In this document: piece by piece, positions 53,447-62,837 of the stretch
Layout: every line of letters begins with the position of its first letter
Position numbering within the stretch: the first letter of the stretch is position 1
Translations under genes and position numbers: made by a program
NCBI GenBank assembly: GCA_049487715.1
Contig: CP150548.1
Span: forward strand, 1,054,001-1,118,000
Direction: 5' to 3'
DNA: 64,000 bases
From: Pycnococcus provasolii
Taxonomy: Eukaryota; Chlorophyta; Pseudoscourfieldiophyceae; Pseudoscourfieldiales
Notes under the pieces: model-generated
Databases searched by the model: none
Told to the model about the DNA's origin: nothing
Seen by the model: the letters and a program-made list of their open reading frames with translations, nothing else

Positions 53447-55873
53447 CTAAATGGGCATCCTCAGCTCTGGCAATGTGCACAGCTCTGGGAATGCTAATAC
53501 GAGAACATACTCGCACGTGGCCGGCTCCCTCACAAACGCGCTCATCTTACGATCGGAAGCGCATGTAAGTTTCACCGTCGTCGAGCGCGCCACGTTCCCA
53601 ACGGCATCGCCCTCCGGCGTGCCCGTGCACGGGTCACCGTGCGTGTACGAGTACAGCAGATATCTTCGCCGCTTCAGGTGCGACACTTCGCCGCGCGATG
53701 CGACACTGCCCTTCGGAAAATCTTCGTCCTGCAGAAGCGGCGTTTGCGCGTTGACGATTAGGCGCATGGCTCGCGACGCCTCGCGGCGCGTGGATGAAAG
53801 CATCTGTGAATCGAAGTACGTCGTCGACTTGCGCTTCGACGCTGTCACCTGTCCGTCGTACGAACCTAGGCGAATGCTTGCCGTCTCCACCATTTGTACA
53901 GACTGCCTCTGATTGGATGGGCCTGCACCCTCCTTCACCGGCATCGCCTCGGCATGGAATTGTCTCACCGTCTTTTGATGGCAGAACTCATAGCTCCACC
54001 AACCCTGCATGAGCGTCACGCACCCATTTGGCAGAGACTTGGAAAGGATGCGATCCGCGCGCGTGTATACGCTCTCTCGGTTGCCATCCTCTTCGTCGTC
54101 TTCATCCTCTTCCTCTTCGTCATGTTCCAGCGTAGATGCGGCTTGATTTGCCTCATTAAGAGCCCTCTCAGCCGCTCTCCTTGTGGCGGCCGCCACCTCC
54201 ATTGCTGCAGCCTTTGCATCCTCCTCGTCGATGCTCTCGAACAGCTCATGCTGCTTGTCGCGAAATTTATTCATAATGTTATGCAGCGTGGTCTCGACGT
54301 CCTTGCTAACCGCTTCTAACTCCTCTATAGCATCGTTTCCACTCGACACCGACGACGTTCCTGCTGACGAAGAACTGAAGAACCAGTTCCACATGCCATT
54401 TTCCTCTGCATAGCAAGCTTGCGTGCGAGCGCATGCTGCAATCGCAGAAATTTTTAGCACCTGTCGCCGTTTCATCCGTGCATTTGCGCCCTCGTCTTGA
54501 TTCGTAAACTGAAGTTTGGTCACCGCGGCATACAGCACACTCAGCGCGTGGTCAAGATCCGGTCGCTCGTCGACGTATGCGGGAAATCCGTCCTGCGCCT
54601 TCTTCGCCTGCTGAGCTTCCTCCGTCCTCAGCGCCGCAGCCATCATGTCGACGTCGTCGTCCATCAGTATTGTCTGCACGCGATCTCGTGTGCCATCGTT
54701 CACTAAATTGCTGTGGTGCCACGAGTCACCGGGCCCACCACTCACGTGCGTTCGCACAACCACGCCCTCGTCGTACGTGTCCTTCGCGCTCTCCGGCGAT
54801 GGGCCCCTCAGCACCGCCACGAGGCGCTCACATGCCTCTGTCACAACGCGGAGAGCCTTTGGGTCACCATCCGCCGCAGCTTGGTTCTGCGCATCCTGCT
54901 GCGCGTCGGACGTCTGCGTCGTGGCACGTACGCGCAGCCGCTGGCGATACGAGGGCACCTTGTCAGTAGAGCCGGTTTGTGCAGCCGCGGCTGCACGCGC
55001 ACCCTCCGGATACGGCTCTTGCGTGACTCGGTGCGTGCTGTGTACCGGCGGTGGCATTCCCGTGCACGCGCGCACGATCTCTTGAAGGAACCCCGAGCGC
55101 GCAGCGGCGTGAGCGGCGATGCGCTCCATGCGCTTAACCGCCATGTCTGCTTGCGACGACTCGTCGATGTTCGCCTTGGAGCGCTCAAGTGCCTCGCGCA
55201 TCTTTGGCAGCCTCGGCAGCAACTGGGCTGCGCCCGCCTCCACAGCCGCCTGGCAGACGTCGCATGCGAGCTCGCGCGCCTCCGCGCTTGCCGACGGTGG
55301 TGCTTTTTTCGGAGGCGGTGACTGCGCCTTGAAGCCCGGCCCAGCAGGCGCCTTAGTGACCTGCACCTTGTGCACCGTCGGCAGCTCGACGCGCGGGTGC
55401 GGGCACGTCCACGCGCGTCCGACGACGCTTGGCTGTCCGCCCTGTGCGCCTCCCTCGAGGCTCGTGCATACACCGTGGACGGCGTTGAGCCTTCCCGTCG
55501 CGGCACCTGTTGGCGACTCTCGCCCGCTACCGTCCGGCATGAAGAACCGACCCTCACCTCTGCTTTCTGGAACGAGTCCGAGGCTCGGCGTGGGTATCTT
55601 AAGGTGTATTCCGCTCGAGTGCCATCGCACCTCCGCCTGCGATGCTGCGGCGACCGCCTGCGACTCCGCCGCCTTGTTTGCGTGCATGCTGACCGTCGCT
55701 CCTGGTCCCGCCGCCTCCTTGGCAGCCTCCGTGAGCGCCTGCAGTAGCTCGACGAACGACGCCTGCGTTCTCTGGTTGGTCGTCAGAGACACGGCATCGA
55801 TGCAGGCACAGGACGACAACAGCAAGACGACGAGACGAAGCAGGCGCAGTATTCTTCTTCTGCAGGACGCCAT
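53447..55873 (-). CDS. OS9: OS-9/Yos9-like ER lectin with MRH domain
   Basis: 808 residues from the ATG at 55873, with a signal peptide (RLLRLVVLLLSSCACIDAVS). OS-9 proteins recognise trimmed mannose on misfolded glycoproteins and pass them to the HRD1 ligase for ER-associated degradation. The C-terminal MRH domain shows CVTLMQGWWSYEFCHQKTVR QFH, RLGSY, GDPCTGTPEGD, TVKLTCASDRKM and ATCEYVLVLAFPELC, with cysteine spacing as in OS-9. The central part is helical and acidic (EEEEDEDDEEDG). A segment ELACDVCQAAVEAGAAQLL looks like half a saposin-type fold, unusual for OS-9. The extra length over animal OS-9 lies in the N-terminal 400 residues. No HDEL-type tail is seen. It shares its promoter with the carboxypeptidase gene. 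Confidence 0.75.
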   Translation of the reverse strand: MASCRRRILRLLRLVVLLLSSCACIDAVSLTTNQRTQASFVELLQALTEAAKEAAGPGATVSMHANKAAESQAVAAASQAEVRWHSSGIHLKIPTPSLGLVPESRGEGRFFMPDGSGRESPTGAATGRLNAVHGVCTSLEGGAQGGQPSVVGRAWTCPHPRVELPTVHKVQVTKAPAGPGFKAQSPPPKKAPPSASAEARELACDVCQAAVEAGAAQLLPRLPKMREALERSKANIDESSQADMAVKRMERIAAHAAARSGFLQEIVRACTGMPPPVHSTHRVTQEPYPEGARAAAAAQTGSTDKVPSYRQRLRVRATTQTSDAQQDAQNQAAADGDPKALRVVTEACERLVAVLRGPSPESAKDTYDEGVVVRTHVSGGPGDSWHHSNLVNDGTRDRVQTILMDDDVDMMAAALRTEEAQQAKKAQDGFPAYVDERPDLDHALSVLYAAVTKLQFTNQDEGANARMKRRQVLKISAIAACARTQACYAEENGMWNWFFSSSSAGTSSVSSGNDAIEELEAVSKDVETTLHNIMNKFRDKQHELFESIDEEDAKAAAMEVAAATRRAAERALNEANQAASTLEHDEEEEDEDDEEDGNRESVYTRADRILSKSLPNGCVTLMQGWWSYEFCHQKTVRQFHAEAMPVKEGAGPSNQRQSVQMVETASIRLGSYDGQVTASKRKSTTYFDSQMLSSTRREASRAMRLIVNAQTPLLQDEDFPKGSVASRGEVSHLKRRRYLLYSYTHGDPCTGTPEGDAVGNVARSTTVKLTCASDRKMSAFVREPATCEYVLVLAFPELCTLPELRMPI

Positions 55874-56002
55874 TTCTCCCCAGGTGACAAATAAATGACC
55901 AGGGGGGGTGGCGAGACCCAAGAGGCTCCGAACAAACCAACAAAACATCAAAACGGAACAGGAACAAACGCGCCTCGCCAGGGCCAGGGGAAGAGGGGAC
56001 CT

Positions 56003-56026
56003 CCCTAACCCTAACCCTAACCCTAA
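56003..56026 (+). promoter_or_regulatory. Telomere-like CCCTAA array in a divergent promoter
   Basis: Four perfect CCCTAA copies between the divergent OS-9-like gene (start 55873) and the M14 carboxypeptidase gene (start 56084), about 58 bases from the latter. Confidence 0.65.
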
Positions 56027-56083
56027 TCGGAATATGCCACACGCAAGGGCATACCTTAGTAATCCAGATGGTGATCATAGTTC

Positions 56084-57448
56084 ATGCCTGCACCTTTGGC
56101 ATTGTTGCGCGCTTCCACTCCCGCTCCGCCTCTGCGATCGCGAAGGTTTCCTGCAAGAAGGACGGCCATGGCCATGGTCACGAACGTCACCAGCGATGAC
56201 GCTCTTGCGGTACACGTGACAGTCTCCTCAAACTTCGACGGAGGTGCTATTGCGGGCGTGGAGTCACGCGCAAACGTCCGCGGAGCGGGCGTCACGGCCG
56301 TGCACATCAAAAGAGACGAAGGGGGCGCAGCTATGCACTTCGCATTCAGGGCTGGCAACCTTCGAAGAGGAACCAAGTATCAATTTGCGCTGCTCGGAGC
56401 AGACCGCGCAACCTACGCCGAAGGATGGGCGTCGTCGTCTTACAAGGTTTGGGCGTCGGAAGACTTGGAAAACTGGTTCCAGGTGGAAGATACGACCCAT
56501 CCTGGTGAAGCGAAAACAGGCGATGAGGACGAACATCCGGACGCGTTGCGGTGGTCGATCGTTGCAAACACGACGGCAGTCACATTCGCCTACTACCCAC
56601 TCTACACCGCAGAGCAAACGGCGCGACTGTGCGCGAGAGCACAAAGTCAAGCGCCAGACATGTGCCGTTGGTGTCCTAGCGTCTTACCCACCGCGATGTC
56701 GAACGTAGGTGCGGACGTGCTATTTTTCGGATCGCCGCCGCCACACTGGCCTGGGTACAACCAGAACAGCGACGCGAACCGGCCCATGATTTGGATCATC
56801 TGCCGTCAGCACCCGGGCGAGTCGCAGGCGTCGTGGGTCGCTGAAGGATTCGTGAAGAAGCTCCTGATGGACGAAACTTATGGCCTCGCAGCTGTGGCTG
56901 ATATCGCGGTGGTGCCCTGCATCAATCAGGGTGGCGCGAGCGCAGGAGCACATCGGCACAACTTAGCGGGTGCTGACTTAAATCGTGCGTGGGGCGCGCC
57001 AAATGCCGCGACGTCGCCTGAGGTGTTGGCTTGTCGAGCAGCTGTCACCGCGCGCGGCGCGAACGTGCTTCTGGACATACATGCTGACGAGAGCCTTCCG
57101 GCTGTGTTTCGAAGTCACTCCGCGCATGGCGTCCCCGGCATCAGCAAAGATGCGATGGCGCTGCGCAATCGCTTCGATACAGAACTTCTCAAGCGCTGTC
57201 CAGACTTCCAAACGGAGATTGGCTACACCGCGCCACCGCCTGGAAAAGCGAATACGAATATCTGCGCGAACTGGGCAACCGAGACGTTCCCAAGGGCGCT
57301 CGCGGCGTGCCTCGAGGTTCCGTACGGATCTGTTGCCCATCGTCCGGAGCGCGGCGCATTTTCGCCCGCGCGGTGCCGCGAGCTCGGCGTTGCGCTCGTC
57401 GGAACATTGGAGTTGATTCTCCCTCACATGAATATTAATAATGATTAG
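56084..57448 (+). CDS. M14 zinc carboxypeptidase, cytosolic carboxypeptidase (CCP) type
   Basis: 454 residues. Members remove C-terminal residues, in eukaryotes often glutamates of tubulin. An N-terminal beta-sandwich (about 30-150, VHVTVSSNFDGGAI, RWSIVANTTAVTFAYYPLYT) of the kind that precedes CCP peptidase domains is followed by the catalytic domain. Zinc ligands are H243 and E246 in CRQHPGES and H333 in LLDIHADE; substrate binding uses GADLNRAW. The general base is probably E411 in ACLEVPYG. All are present. The first 28 residues (PAPLALLRASTPAPPLRSRR) could be an organelle transit peptide; in-frame ATGs at 56168 and 56174 are alternative starts. The compact size matches CCP6 or bacterial-type CCPs more than the large Nna1 forms. 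Confidence 0.8.
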   Translation: MPAPLALLRASTPAPPLRSRRFPARRTAMAMVTNVTSDDALAVHVTVSSNFDGGAIAGVESRANVRGAGVTAVHIKRDEGGAAMHFAFRAGNLRRGTKYQFALLGADRATYAEGWASSSYKVWASEDLENWFQVEDTTHPGEAKTGDEDEHPDALRWSIVANTTAVTFAYYPLYTAEQTARLCARAQSQAPDMCRWCPSVLPTAMSNVGADVLFFGSPPPHWPGYNQNSDANRPMIWIICRQHPGESQASWVAEGFVKKLLMDETYGLAAVADIAVVPCINQGGASAGAHRHNLAGADLNRAWGAPNAATSPEVLACRAAVTARGANVLLDIHADESLPAVFRSHSAHGVPGISKDAMALRNRFDTELLKRCPDFQTEIGYTAPPPGKANTNICANWATETFPRALAACLEVPYGSVAHRPERGAFSPARCRELGVALVGTLELILPHMNINND

Positions 57449-57528
57449 AATGTTCAAAAGTACAATTCTTAGACTAAGGATAAATACAATACCTTGTGTA
57501 AGCTTAGAGTAACAGTCAGTGGTACGAT

Positions 57529-58266
57529 CTACCGGCGTCGTTGCCGTGTGCGTTTCTTGATGGCGACGGCTTCGTACTCCACCAGCGCGCGCTCCCACTC
57601 GCTGTGATCTCCCAGAGACACGCCCTCGTCAACCAAACCGCGAGGGCAGTACACGCTGCACACGCCGAGCGCGCTCACCTCGGAGATGTTCCAACGCTCG
57701 TTGTCCAAAAAGAGCATGTCCTCGTAAGCGATGCCGCTGGCTTTGTGGAGATTGCGGAAGTGCTGCTGCTTGCTCCCACTCCGTATCTCGACATAACGCG
57801 CAACATCCGCCATCGTCACCGAAGAGGCTTCTGTGTAGTCGTCGTGCAGATCTTCCACGGAGTCACGAGCGCTTAACTCGAACCATTCGAACGCTCTGAG
57901 CGCATCCTTCTTCTGATGCGTGCGACTTGCATAAGCGATTTGCGTCTCCCGAAATCGAGACGAAAAGTGAAGTTCAGCGAGGGCGCGCTTCGCGCCGTCG
58001 TACAGACGAAGTGTGTCGCCAAATCTGTCCATCACATTCCCGTCTTCGCGCCTTCTCAGCGGCATATCCATCATGTACAGCTCTGGTTCCCAGATCAAAC
58101 CGTCCAGGTCGAACACCACAAGCTTTGGCGTTTTGTTCTTACTACTACTATTAATACCACTAGGACTTGAGGTAGGACTTGAACTGGAGGACGCCGCCCG
58201 CGCAGGGGCGAGACGACGACGAGGAGCACACAACTGTGTCTTGTTGACGAGCATCATCATGGGCAT
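57529..58266 (-). CDS. Magnesium-dependent phosphatase 1 (MDP-1), HAD superfamily
   Basis: 245 residues from the ATG at 58266. After a Ser/Ala/Arg-rich leader (residues 1-45, LCAPRRRLAPARAASSSSS, plausibly a transit peptide) come HAD motif I VVFDLDGLIWEPELYM (MDP-1 keeps DLD--lW), motif II in AYASRTHQ and the MDP-1 signature KQQHFRNLHKASGIAYEDML followed by FLDNERWNISEVSALGV. The nucleophile aspartates are present. In MDP-1 motif III the usual 'FDDE-rN' reads LDNERWN, so one aspartate is Asn, which could weaken magnesium binding. MDP-1 dephosphorylates protein tyrosines or glycated proteins. A longer frame starting at 58413 exists but looks non-coding upstream. Confidence 0.75.
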   Translation of the reverse strand: MPMMMLVNKTQLCAPRRRLAPARAASSSSSPTSSPSGINSSSKNKTPKLVVFDLDGLIWEPELYMMDMPLRRREDGNVMDRFGDTLRLYDGAKRALAELHFSSRFRETQIAYASRTHQKKDALRAFEWFELSARDSVEDLHDDYTEASSVTMADVARYVEIRSGSKQQHFRNLHKASGIAYEDMLFLDNERWNISEVSALGVCSVYCPRGLVDEGVSLGDHSEWERALVEYEAVAIKKRTRQRRR

Positions 58267-58489
58267 GAGACGGAAAGGGGGGAGCTGATGGCGTGGAATA
58301 ATCGCTCGGGATATCTGCAGCAAAGTTCCGCAGCAAATCAATCCCAGCCGCAGGTGCAGGTGGAGTTGTTGATTCGGGGATCCTCGGGAAAAACTTACCC
58401 GCCCAGCCCACAAACTTGTGGTCCATAACTGACCAGGTGAGTGACATGCCCGCGCGCGTTCTTACACCAGCATGCGATACCACTACCCG

Positions 58490-58903
58490 TAGGGCGATAA
58501 CGGTACAGGTCCCTGCACGCCGACCGGTACCTTTAAGAGCAGTGCCCGTTGGTGGTGGTGCTCGACCTGCTTTGACAAGTTTGAGAAACGTCAAAGGGGC
58601 AAGGAGTCTTGGGGGAAGGTGGCATGTGCCGCACACCAGCAAGACGATGCGGAATCGAATCCTGTGGTAATTGACGAAGAAGTTCCCGCCGAGCTACGTC
58701 GACGTAGGAGAACGCGCAACCGTGTAGACGCGCACGACATCGACGACGCGAGTGAGCTCGAGGGTATGGTTGTTGACAAGAGAGCGAGAAAGCGCAAGAA
58801 TCCGAGCAAGGCGAGGAGACGCAACCGGAGGTACGAGAACCGGATTGCACGCAGCTTGAAAGGTGGCACTCTCGACGACTTGACGACGGACGACGAGTAA
58901 AGC
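58490..58903 (+). CDS. Hypothetical small basic protein, 5' end unresolved
   Basis: An open frame runs from a stop at about 58487 to 58903 with no ATG before MVVDKRARKRK. It reads PCTPTGTFKSSARWWWCSTC, DKFEKRQRGKESWGKVAC, an acidic stretch and a strongly basic region (RRRRTRNRV, KRARKRKNPSKARRRNRR), ending TLDDLTTDDE. The lack of a start suggests an upstream exon; a GTGAGT donor at about 58436 and TAG or CAG acceptors at about 58489 and 58505 are available. The cysteines and basic tract suggest nucleic-acid binding. No family is recognised. Confidence 0.4.
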
Positions 58904-59091
58904 AAATGGCGTTGTTACATGTACACGTTACACTTTCTAAGAGAATACAAAGTCGCGCCAGCTTGCGCGCCTTGCCTCCGCCTAGGGGATACAAGTCGGT
59001 TTCGTTTTCCAACCCTCATTCGCAGTCTGTCATTCTTCACGCCATTCCGACGAACATCACTGTCATATTGTAATCTGGCGCGCATACCTTA

Positions 59092-60471
59092 ATGTTGTCC
59101 TTCTTGCTCTGTTTCGTTCATGTCGCCTTAACAGTCTTAACGGTAGCTTGTGGTGCCGCCTCCGCCTCCGCCTCCACCTCTCCGCCATCTCTCTTCGACC
59201 TTTACACGGTGTCGGATGGGCCGAGAAGGGCTGTCGACCTCGACGTCGTGCGCGACTTTGGCGCGGTGGGTGACGGCGTCGCCGACGATACGGCGCCCAT
59301 ACAGGCGGCGCTCGACGAGGCTGCACAGACGCAGGGAGGGGCGCGCGTCATCCTGCCGGGAAGAGGGACGAAGTTCCTCGTCACTCCGCTCAAGCTGGGA
59401 AGTCACACGACCATGTACGTTGAGGACGGCGCGGCGCTCCTCGCTTCGCCGGACACGAAACGCTACAAGCTCGTCCCACCGCTTCCGTCGTACGGACAAG
59501 GGCGTGACCACCCAGGTCCGAGGTACGAAAGCGTGCTCAGCGCAGACGCCGCCACGGATATTGTCGTCACCGGAGAAGGAACAGGTGCTTTGATTGACGG
59601 CGCTGGGGAGGTGTGGTGGGAGGCGCACCGCAGCGGCACGGAAAAGTACACGCGTGGACATCTGCTCGAGTTTATCAACTGCACAGACGTGTTGGTGAGC
59701 CGGCTCACGCTGAGCAACTCGCCGTTCTGGACCGTTCACCCGTACCGCTGCAGGAACGTCGTGGCGAGGGAACTGCGCATACGCAACCCGCTCGACAGCC
59801 CGAACACTGACGGCGTGGACCCTGACTCGAGTGAGAACGTGCTGATAGAGAACTGCGACATTCGAACGGGTGACGACGGCATCGCGATCAAGAGCGGTTG
59901 GGACTGTTATGGCCTGGCGTACGGCGTGCCGACGGTGAACGTCACCGTGCGCAACATCACGGTTGAGAGTCCGACGTCGGCGGCAGTGTGCATTGGCAGC
60001 GAGATGAGCGGCGGCGTATCCGACGTGCTCGTTGAAGGCGTTCATGCAATCAACTGCGCGTCCGTGCTTCGCATCAAGGCTGCGGCGCCACGCGGCGCGT
60101 ACGTGTCGCGCGTCACCTACCGCGACGTCGTCGTATCGAATTCGAGCGTGGTGCTTCTCTTCGACGACTTCTACGGATCGAAGAATCCCGCGTGCGGTCC
60201 TTCGTACCATCCGCCTCACCCTCCCGAGGTGTCTTCGGTGGATGTGACCGACGTGAGCGGCACTTACACTGAGTTAGCCGGCAAGTTGTACGGCCTTCCC
60301 AACGGCGGCGCGATCACGGATGTGAATGTAAGACGCGTCCGCCTGCAGGGTGTTGGTGCTCGTCGTGTGGGTACTTCTTGGCAGTGCAACGAGTACGTGA
60401 AGGGCTTGTACGAAGACGTCGTGCCGACGCCGTGTCAGTCGTTGCGTCCGAATACGAACGACGACGTGTAA
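59092..60471 (+). CDS. GH28 polygalacturonase-like secreted enzyme
   Basis: 459 residues with a signal peptide (LSFLLCFVHVALTVLTVACG). Glycoside hydrolase family 28 enzymes are right-handed beta-helices that cut pectic galacturonan. Seen in order: VRDFGAVGDGVADDTAPIQA (family start), ALIDGAGEVWWE, FINCTDVLVSRLTLSNSPFW, SPNTDGVDPDSSENV (NTD), TGDDGIAIKSGW (DD), AVCIGSEMSGGV (GSE-type in place of GHG, as in exo-acting and rhamnogalacturonan-type members) and VLRIKAAAPRG (RIK). Catalytic aspartates of NTD and DD are present. In an alga it could remodel its own wall or mucilage. It is followed closely by the GPKOW gene. Confidence 0.85.
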   Translation: MLSFLLCFVHVALTVLTVACGAASASASTSPPSLFDLYTVSDGPRRAVDLDVVRDFGAVGDGVADDTAPIQAALDEAAQTQGGARVILPGRGTKFLVTPLKLGSHTTMYVEDGAALLASPDTKRYKLVPPLPSYGQGRDHPGPRYESVLSADAATDIVVTGEGTGALIDGAGEVWWEAHRSGTEKYTRGHLLEFINCTDVLVSRLTLSNSPFWTVHPYRCRNVVARELRIRNPLDSPNTDGVDPDSSENVLIENCDIRTGDDGIAIKSGWDCYGLAYGVPTVNVTVRNITVESPTSAAVCIGSEMSGGVSDVLVEGVHAINCASVLRIKAAAPRGAYVSRVTYRDVVVSNSSVVLLFDDFYGSKNPACGPSYHPPHPPEVSSVDVTDVSGTYTELAGKLYGLPNGGAITDVNVRRVRLQGVGARRVGTSWQCNEYVKGLYEDVVPTPCQSLRPNTNDDV

Positions 60472-60591
60472 CAACTGTGTGCCACTTTCTGAACTTAACA
60501 ATAAAAGACCGTTTGTTTGGCCTACTCTACCTAACTAAGGTTGAGCATGGTAGTATGTAGCTAAGACTGATAGTCTGGTATGTGACACACC

Positions 60592-60615
60592 GTAACCGTA
60601 ACCCTAACCCTAACT
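60592..60615 (+). promoter_or_regulatory. Telomere-like CCCTAA motif upstream of GPKOW
   Basis: CCGTAA followed by two CCCTAA copies, about 75 bases before the ATG at 60687. Confidence 0.55.
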
Positions 60616-60686
60616 CTTCCAGGACCAGGGTCAGGGGGCTCTCTTCTCCCAACTACAACTACGGTGGTGGTCTTCAATAGACTAAG

Positions 60687-61574
60687 ATGTCGGGCGATGA
60701 TGATGGCGGCGCTTCCCAGATGAAGCCCTTCTCGCTCGGCGCTGCGAAGAAAGGCGCGAACGCGAGCGCGAAGCCTCTGGGAGTGGGAGTGGCGTTCTCT
60801 CTGGGAGCCGCCAGCAAGGGAGCAGCTTCCTCGAAACTGCCTCTGAGAGGCGCCACAGGCAGGACTCCTGCAGCCGCGCCGGTCGGCGGGTTCTTCGAGG
60901 CGGCCGCGAATGCCGAACCGGAACGTATACAGATAAGCACGATCGAAGAGGCGACTCAAGGTTTGTTGAAAGATAAGCCGCTTGAACCGCGCGTCATCGC
61001 GCCGCTGCAAAACACCTTCCAGGTTGGCGCCAAGAGACGCGCGCCGGGATTCGTGCCGAACGCAACCGAGCAGGGGGCAGATGACGGACCGGCGTTCGAA
61101 CGTGCGGAGGCAGGAACGGATAACGCACAAACGACCACGACGACGTACGGGCTTCACAAGCGTGGAGGCGCCGACGACGATGAAAGCAAAGCAAAGGACG
61201 AGCCAGCCGCCGCTGGCGCATCGACGGACGTGGCGGCGCGAGCCGAGGCGGCGGCGGCGAAGCGAGCGAGACGGCAGGCTGGCGGAGTCGACGAGGCCCG
61301 GCGAGCATACCGCGAAGAGGAGGCGGCGTGCGCGGATGACACAGGCGTGGAGGAGTACGAGACTATGCCCGTCAGCGACTTTGGCAAGGCGCTTCTGCGT
61401 GGCATGGGTTGGCAGGAGGGAAAGGGCATCGGGCGTAGCGGGTCGCACGCCGACGACGTCGTTGTCAAGGATGTCCACCGTCGTCCTCACAGACTTGGGC
61501 TTGGCGCGGACGCAACGCCAGGTGCTGGCGCAAGCCGTGGCGGAGAGAAAGGAGGCAGTGCGCCACGTACATAG
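60687..61574 (+). CDS. GPKOW: GPKOW/MOS2/Spp2-type G-patch splicing factor
   Basis: 295 residues. Spp2 and GPKOW activate the DEAH helicase Prp2/DHX16 in the spliceosome through their G-patch. The N-terminus is Ala/Gly/Lys-rich with a repeated FSLGAA-KGA motif. The middle is acidic and helical. The diagnostic block near residues 225-280 reads EEYETMPVSDFGKALLRGMG WQEGKGIGR, then DVHRRPHRLGLGA, as in Spp2. There is no KOW domain after the G-patch, as in yeast Spp2 and unlike human GPKOW. It is convergent with the TsaE gene, only 19 bases between stops. Nuclear by family. Confidence 0.85.
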   Translation: MSGDDDGGASQMKPFSLGAAKKGANASAKPLGVGVAFSLGAASKGAASSKLPLRGATGRTPAAAPVGGFFEAAANAEPERIQISTIEEATQGLLKDKPLEPRVIAPLQNTFQVGAKRRAPGFVPNATEQGADDGPAFERAEAGTDNAQTTTTTYGLHKRGGADDDESKAKDEPAAAGASTDVAARAEAAAAKRARRQAGGVDEARRAYREEEAACADDTGVEEYETMPVSDFGKALLRGMGWQEGKGIGRSGSHADDVVVKDVHRRPHRLGLGADATPGAGASRGGEKGGSAPRT

Positions 61575-61593
61575 TGTATTAAGAATACTTTTG

Positions 61594-62371
61594 TTACAAT
61601 ACAACGAGCGCGCCTTCGTGCGCACTCTCCGACTCCGCCATGGATGCCACCGCTTCACGCAGCCGCTTGGCGTGTCCGTCACCGACCGCTGTTAACGTGA
61701 GCTTTCTCACGTCATGTTCTTCGCCGTCGTCGCTGGCGTCGTCGTTCGCGTCTTGTTCAGGCTCGTCGTCGCCGCCGTCGATGGTCACCTCGAACCGTTC
61801 GGCGGGAAAGGCGGTGGCGCAGTCGAGGCGGTCAGGCCACTCGATAAGCGTGATTGCGTCGCGGAAAGAAGTCGCGAGGTCGAGCATGGAAGTGCGCGCG
61901 GCGCCAATTCCATCTTCTCCGTCGCCACCGCTCGTCGGCAGGCGGTACAGGTCGTAGTGGTGGATAGGGGTGGCGGCGTCGTACACCTGCTGAAGGAGAT
62001 ACGTCGGGCTCGGCACAGGAGCGCTCTCGTCGCCGAGGCGTCTTCGTACGAACGCGCGCGCAAGCGTCGTTTTCCCCGGCGCCCACGTCACCTCGCAGAA
62101 GCACGACGTCGCCTTGCGTCAAGACGTCCGCGAGAGCGCGTGCAATGTCGCGCGTTGCGAGCGCGTCGGCCGACACGACAGTGAATGGCGAGGAGGAGGC
62201 ATGATCTCGTTGAGCAGCGCTCGCGTGGCGGCGATGCTGCCCTAAGCCTTCCCACGTTGGAAAAGGAGGCGACGACGCTGGCGACGGCAGGCTTGCCCGG
62301 CATGGGCGCCGCCGGTGCTGCGCCCGTGACGCGACTCTCAGCACGAGACGCAGGTGCGTCGTCGCGGACAT
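61594..62371 (-). CDS. tsaE: TsaE-type ATPase for tRNA threonylcarbamoyladenosine synthesis, one apparent frameshift
   Basis: TsaE is the ATPase of the bacterial-type TsaB-TsaD-TsaE complex that makes t6A on tRNA; in eukaryotes its presence points to a plastid or mitochondrion. The ATG at 62371 opens an Arg-rich, transit-peptide-like leader, then VSADALATRDIARALADVL and GDVVLLRGDVGAG. Here the P-loop breaks at CCCC on the + strand (62074-62077). Dropping one base restores GAGKTTLARAFVRRRLG, then PSPTYLLQQVYD, IHHYDLYRL, and TLIEWPDRLD, all TsaE landmarks. The break falls in the least dispensable motif, yet everything around it is conserved, so an assembly error is most likely. Acidic insert near the C-terminus. 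Confidence 0.8.
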
Positions 62372-62837
62372 GGGTTCCACGAACGTGTTTCTGGCGGCGA
62401 AGGAATGACGACGGGAAAAGTGGGGGATTGAAGACCTGAAATTGACAGTTTGACAACTGAAGGGCTGGGAAGAATAGGTAAGGCGGATTGACGACGACAA
62501 GCTTGCAATGTTACAGCTTTGATTTTCACATAAATTCCATTGCGTAGAAGAAGACTCTCCGCTGCATATCTCTCACCTCACTCAGCGGAGGGTGGTGGTG
62601 GTGATTGCGCGACATGATGATGATGGGTGTTGTTGGGTATGCCGGCGGCGGCGGGGGAGCTGTTGTTGTAGTTTATGTGAAACGTCGCCGACGCGCCGCT
62701 GTGGATGTTGTAGTTGATGATGGTGGTGGTTAGAGAGGAAGCAGCCGCAGGAGGAACCTCATTCTCGTACTCAGCGGCTTGAAGAGGAGCACCACCATCC
62801 TCGTTCTCTGCCGATGGCGCTTCAATGGCAAGAGCTT

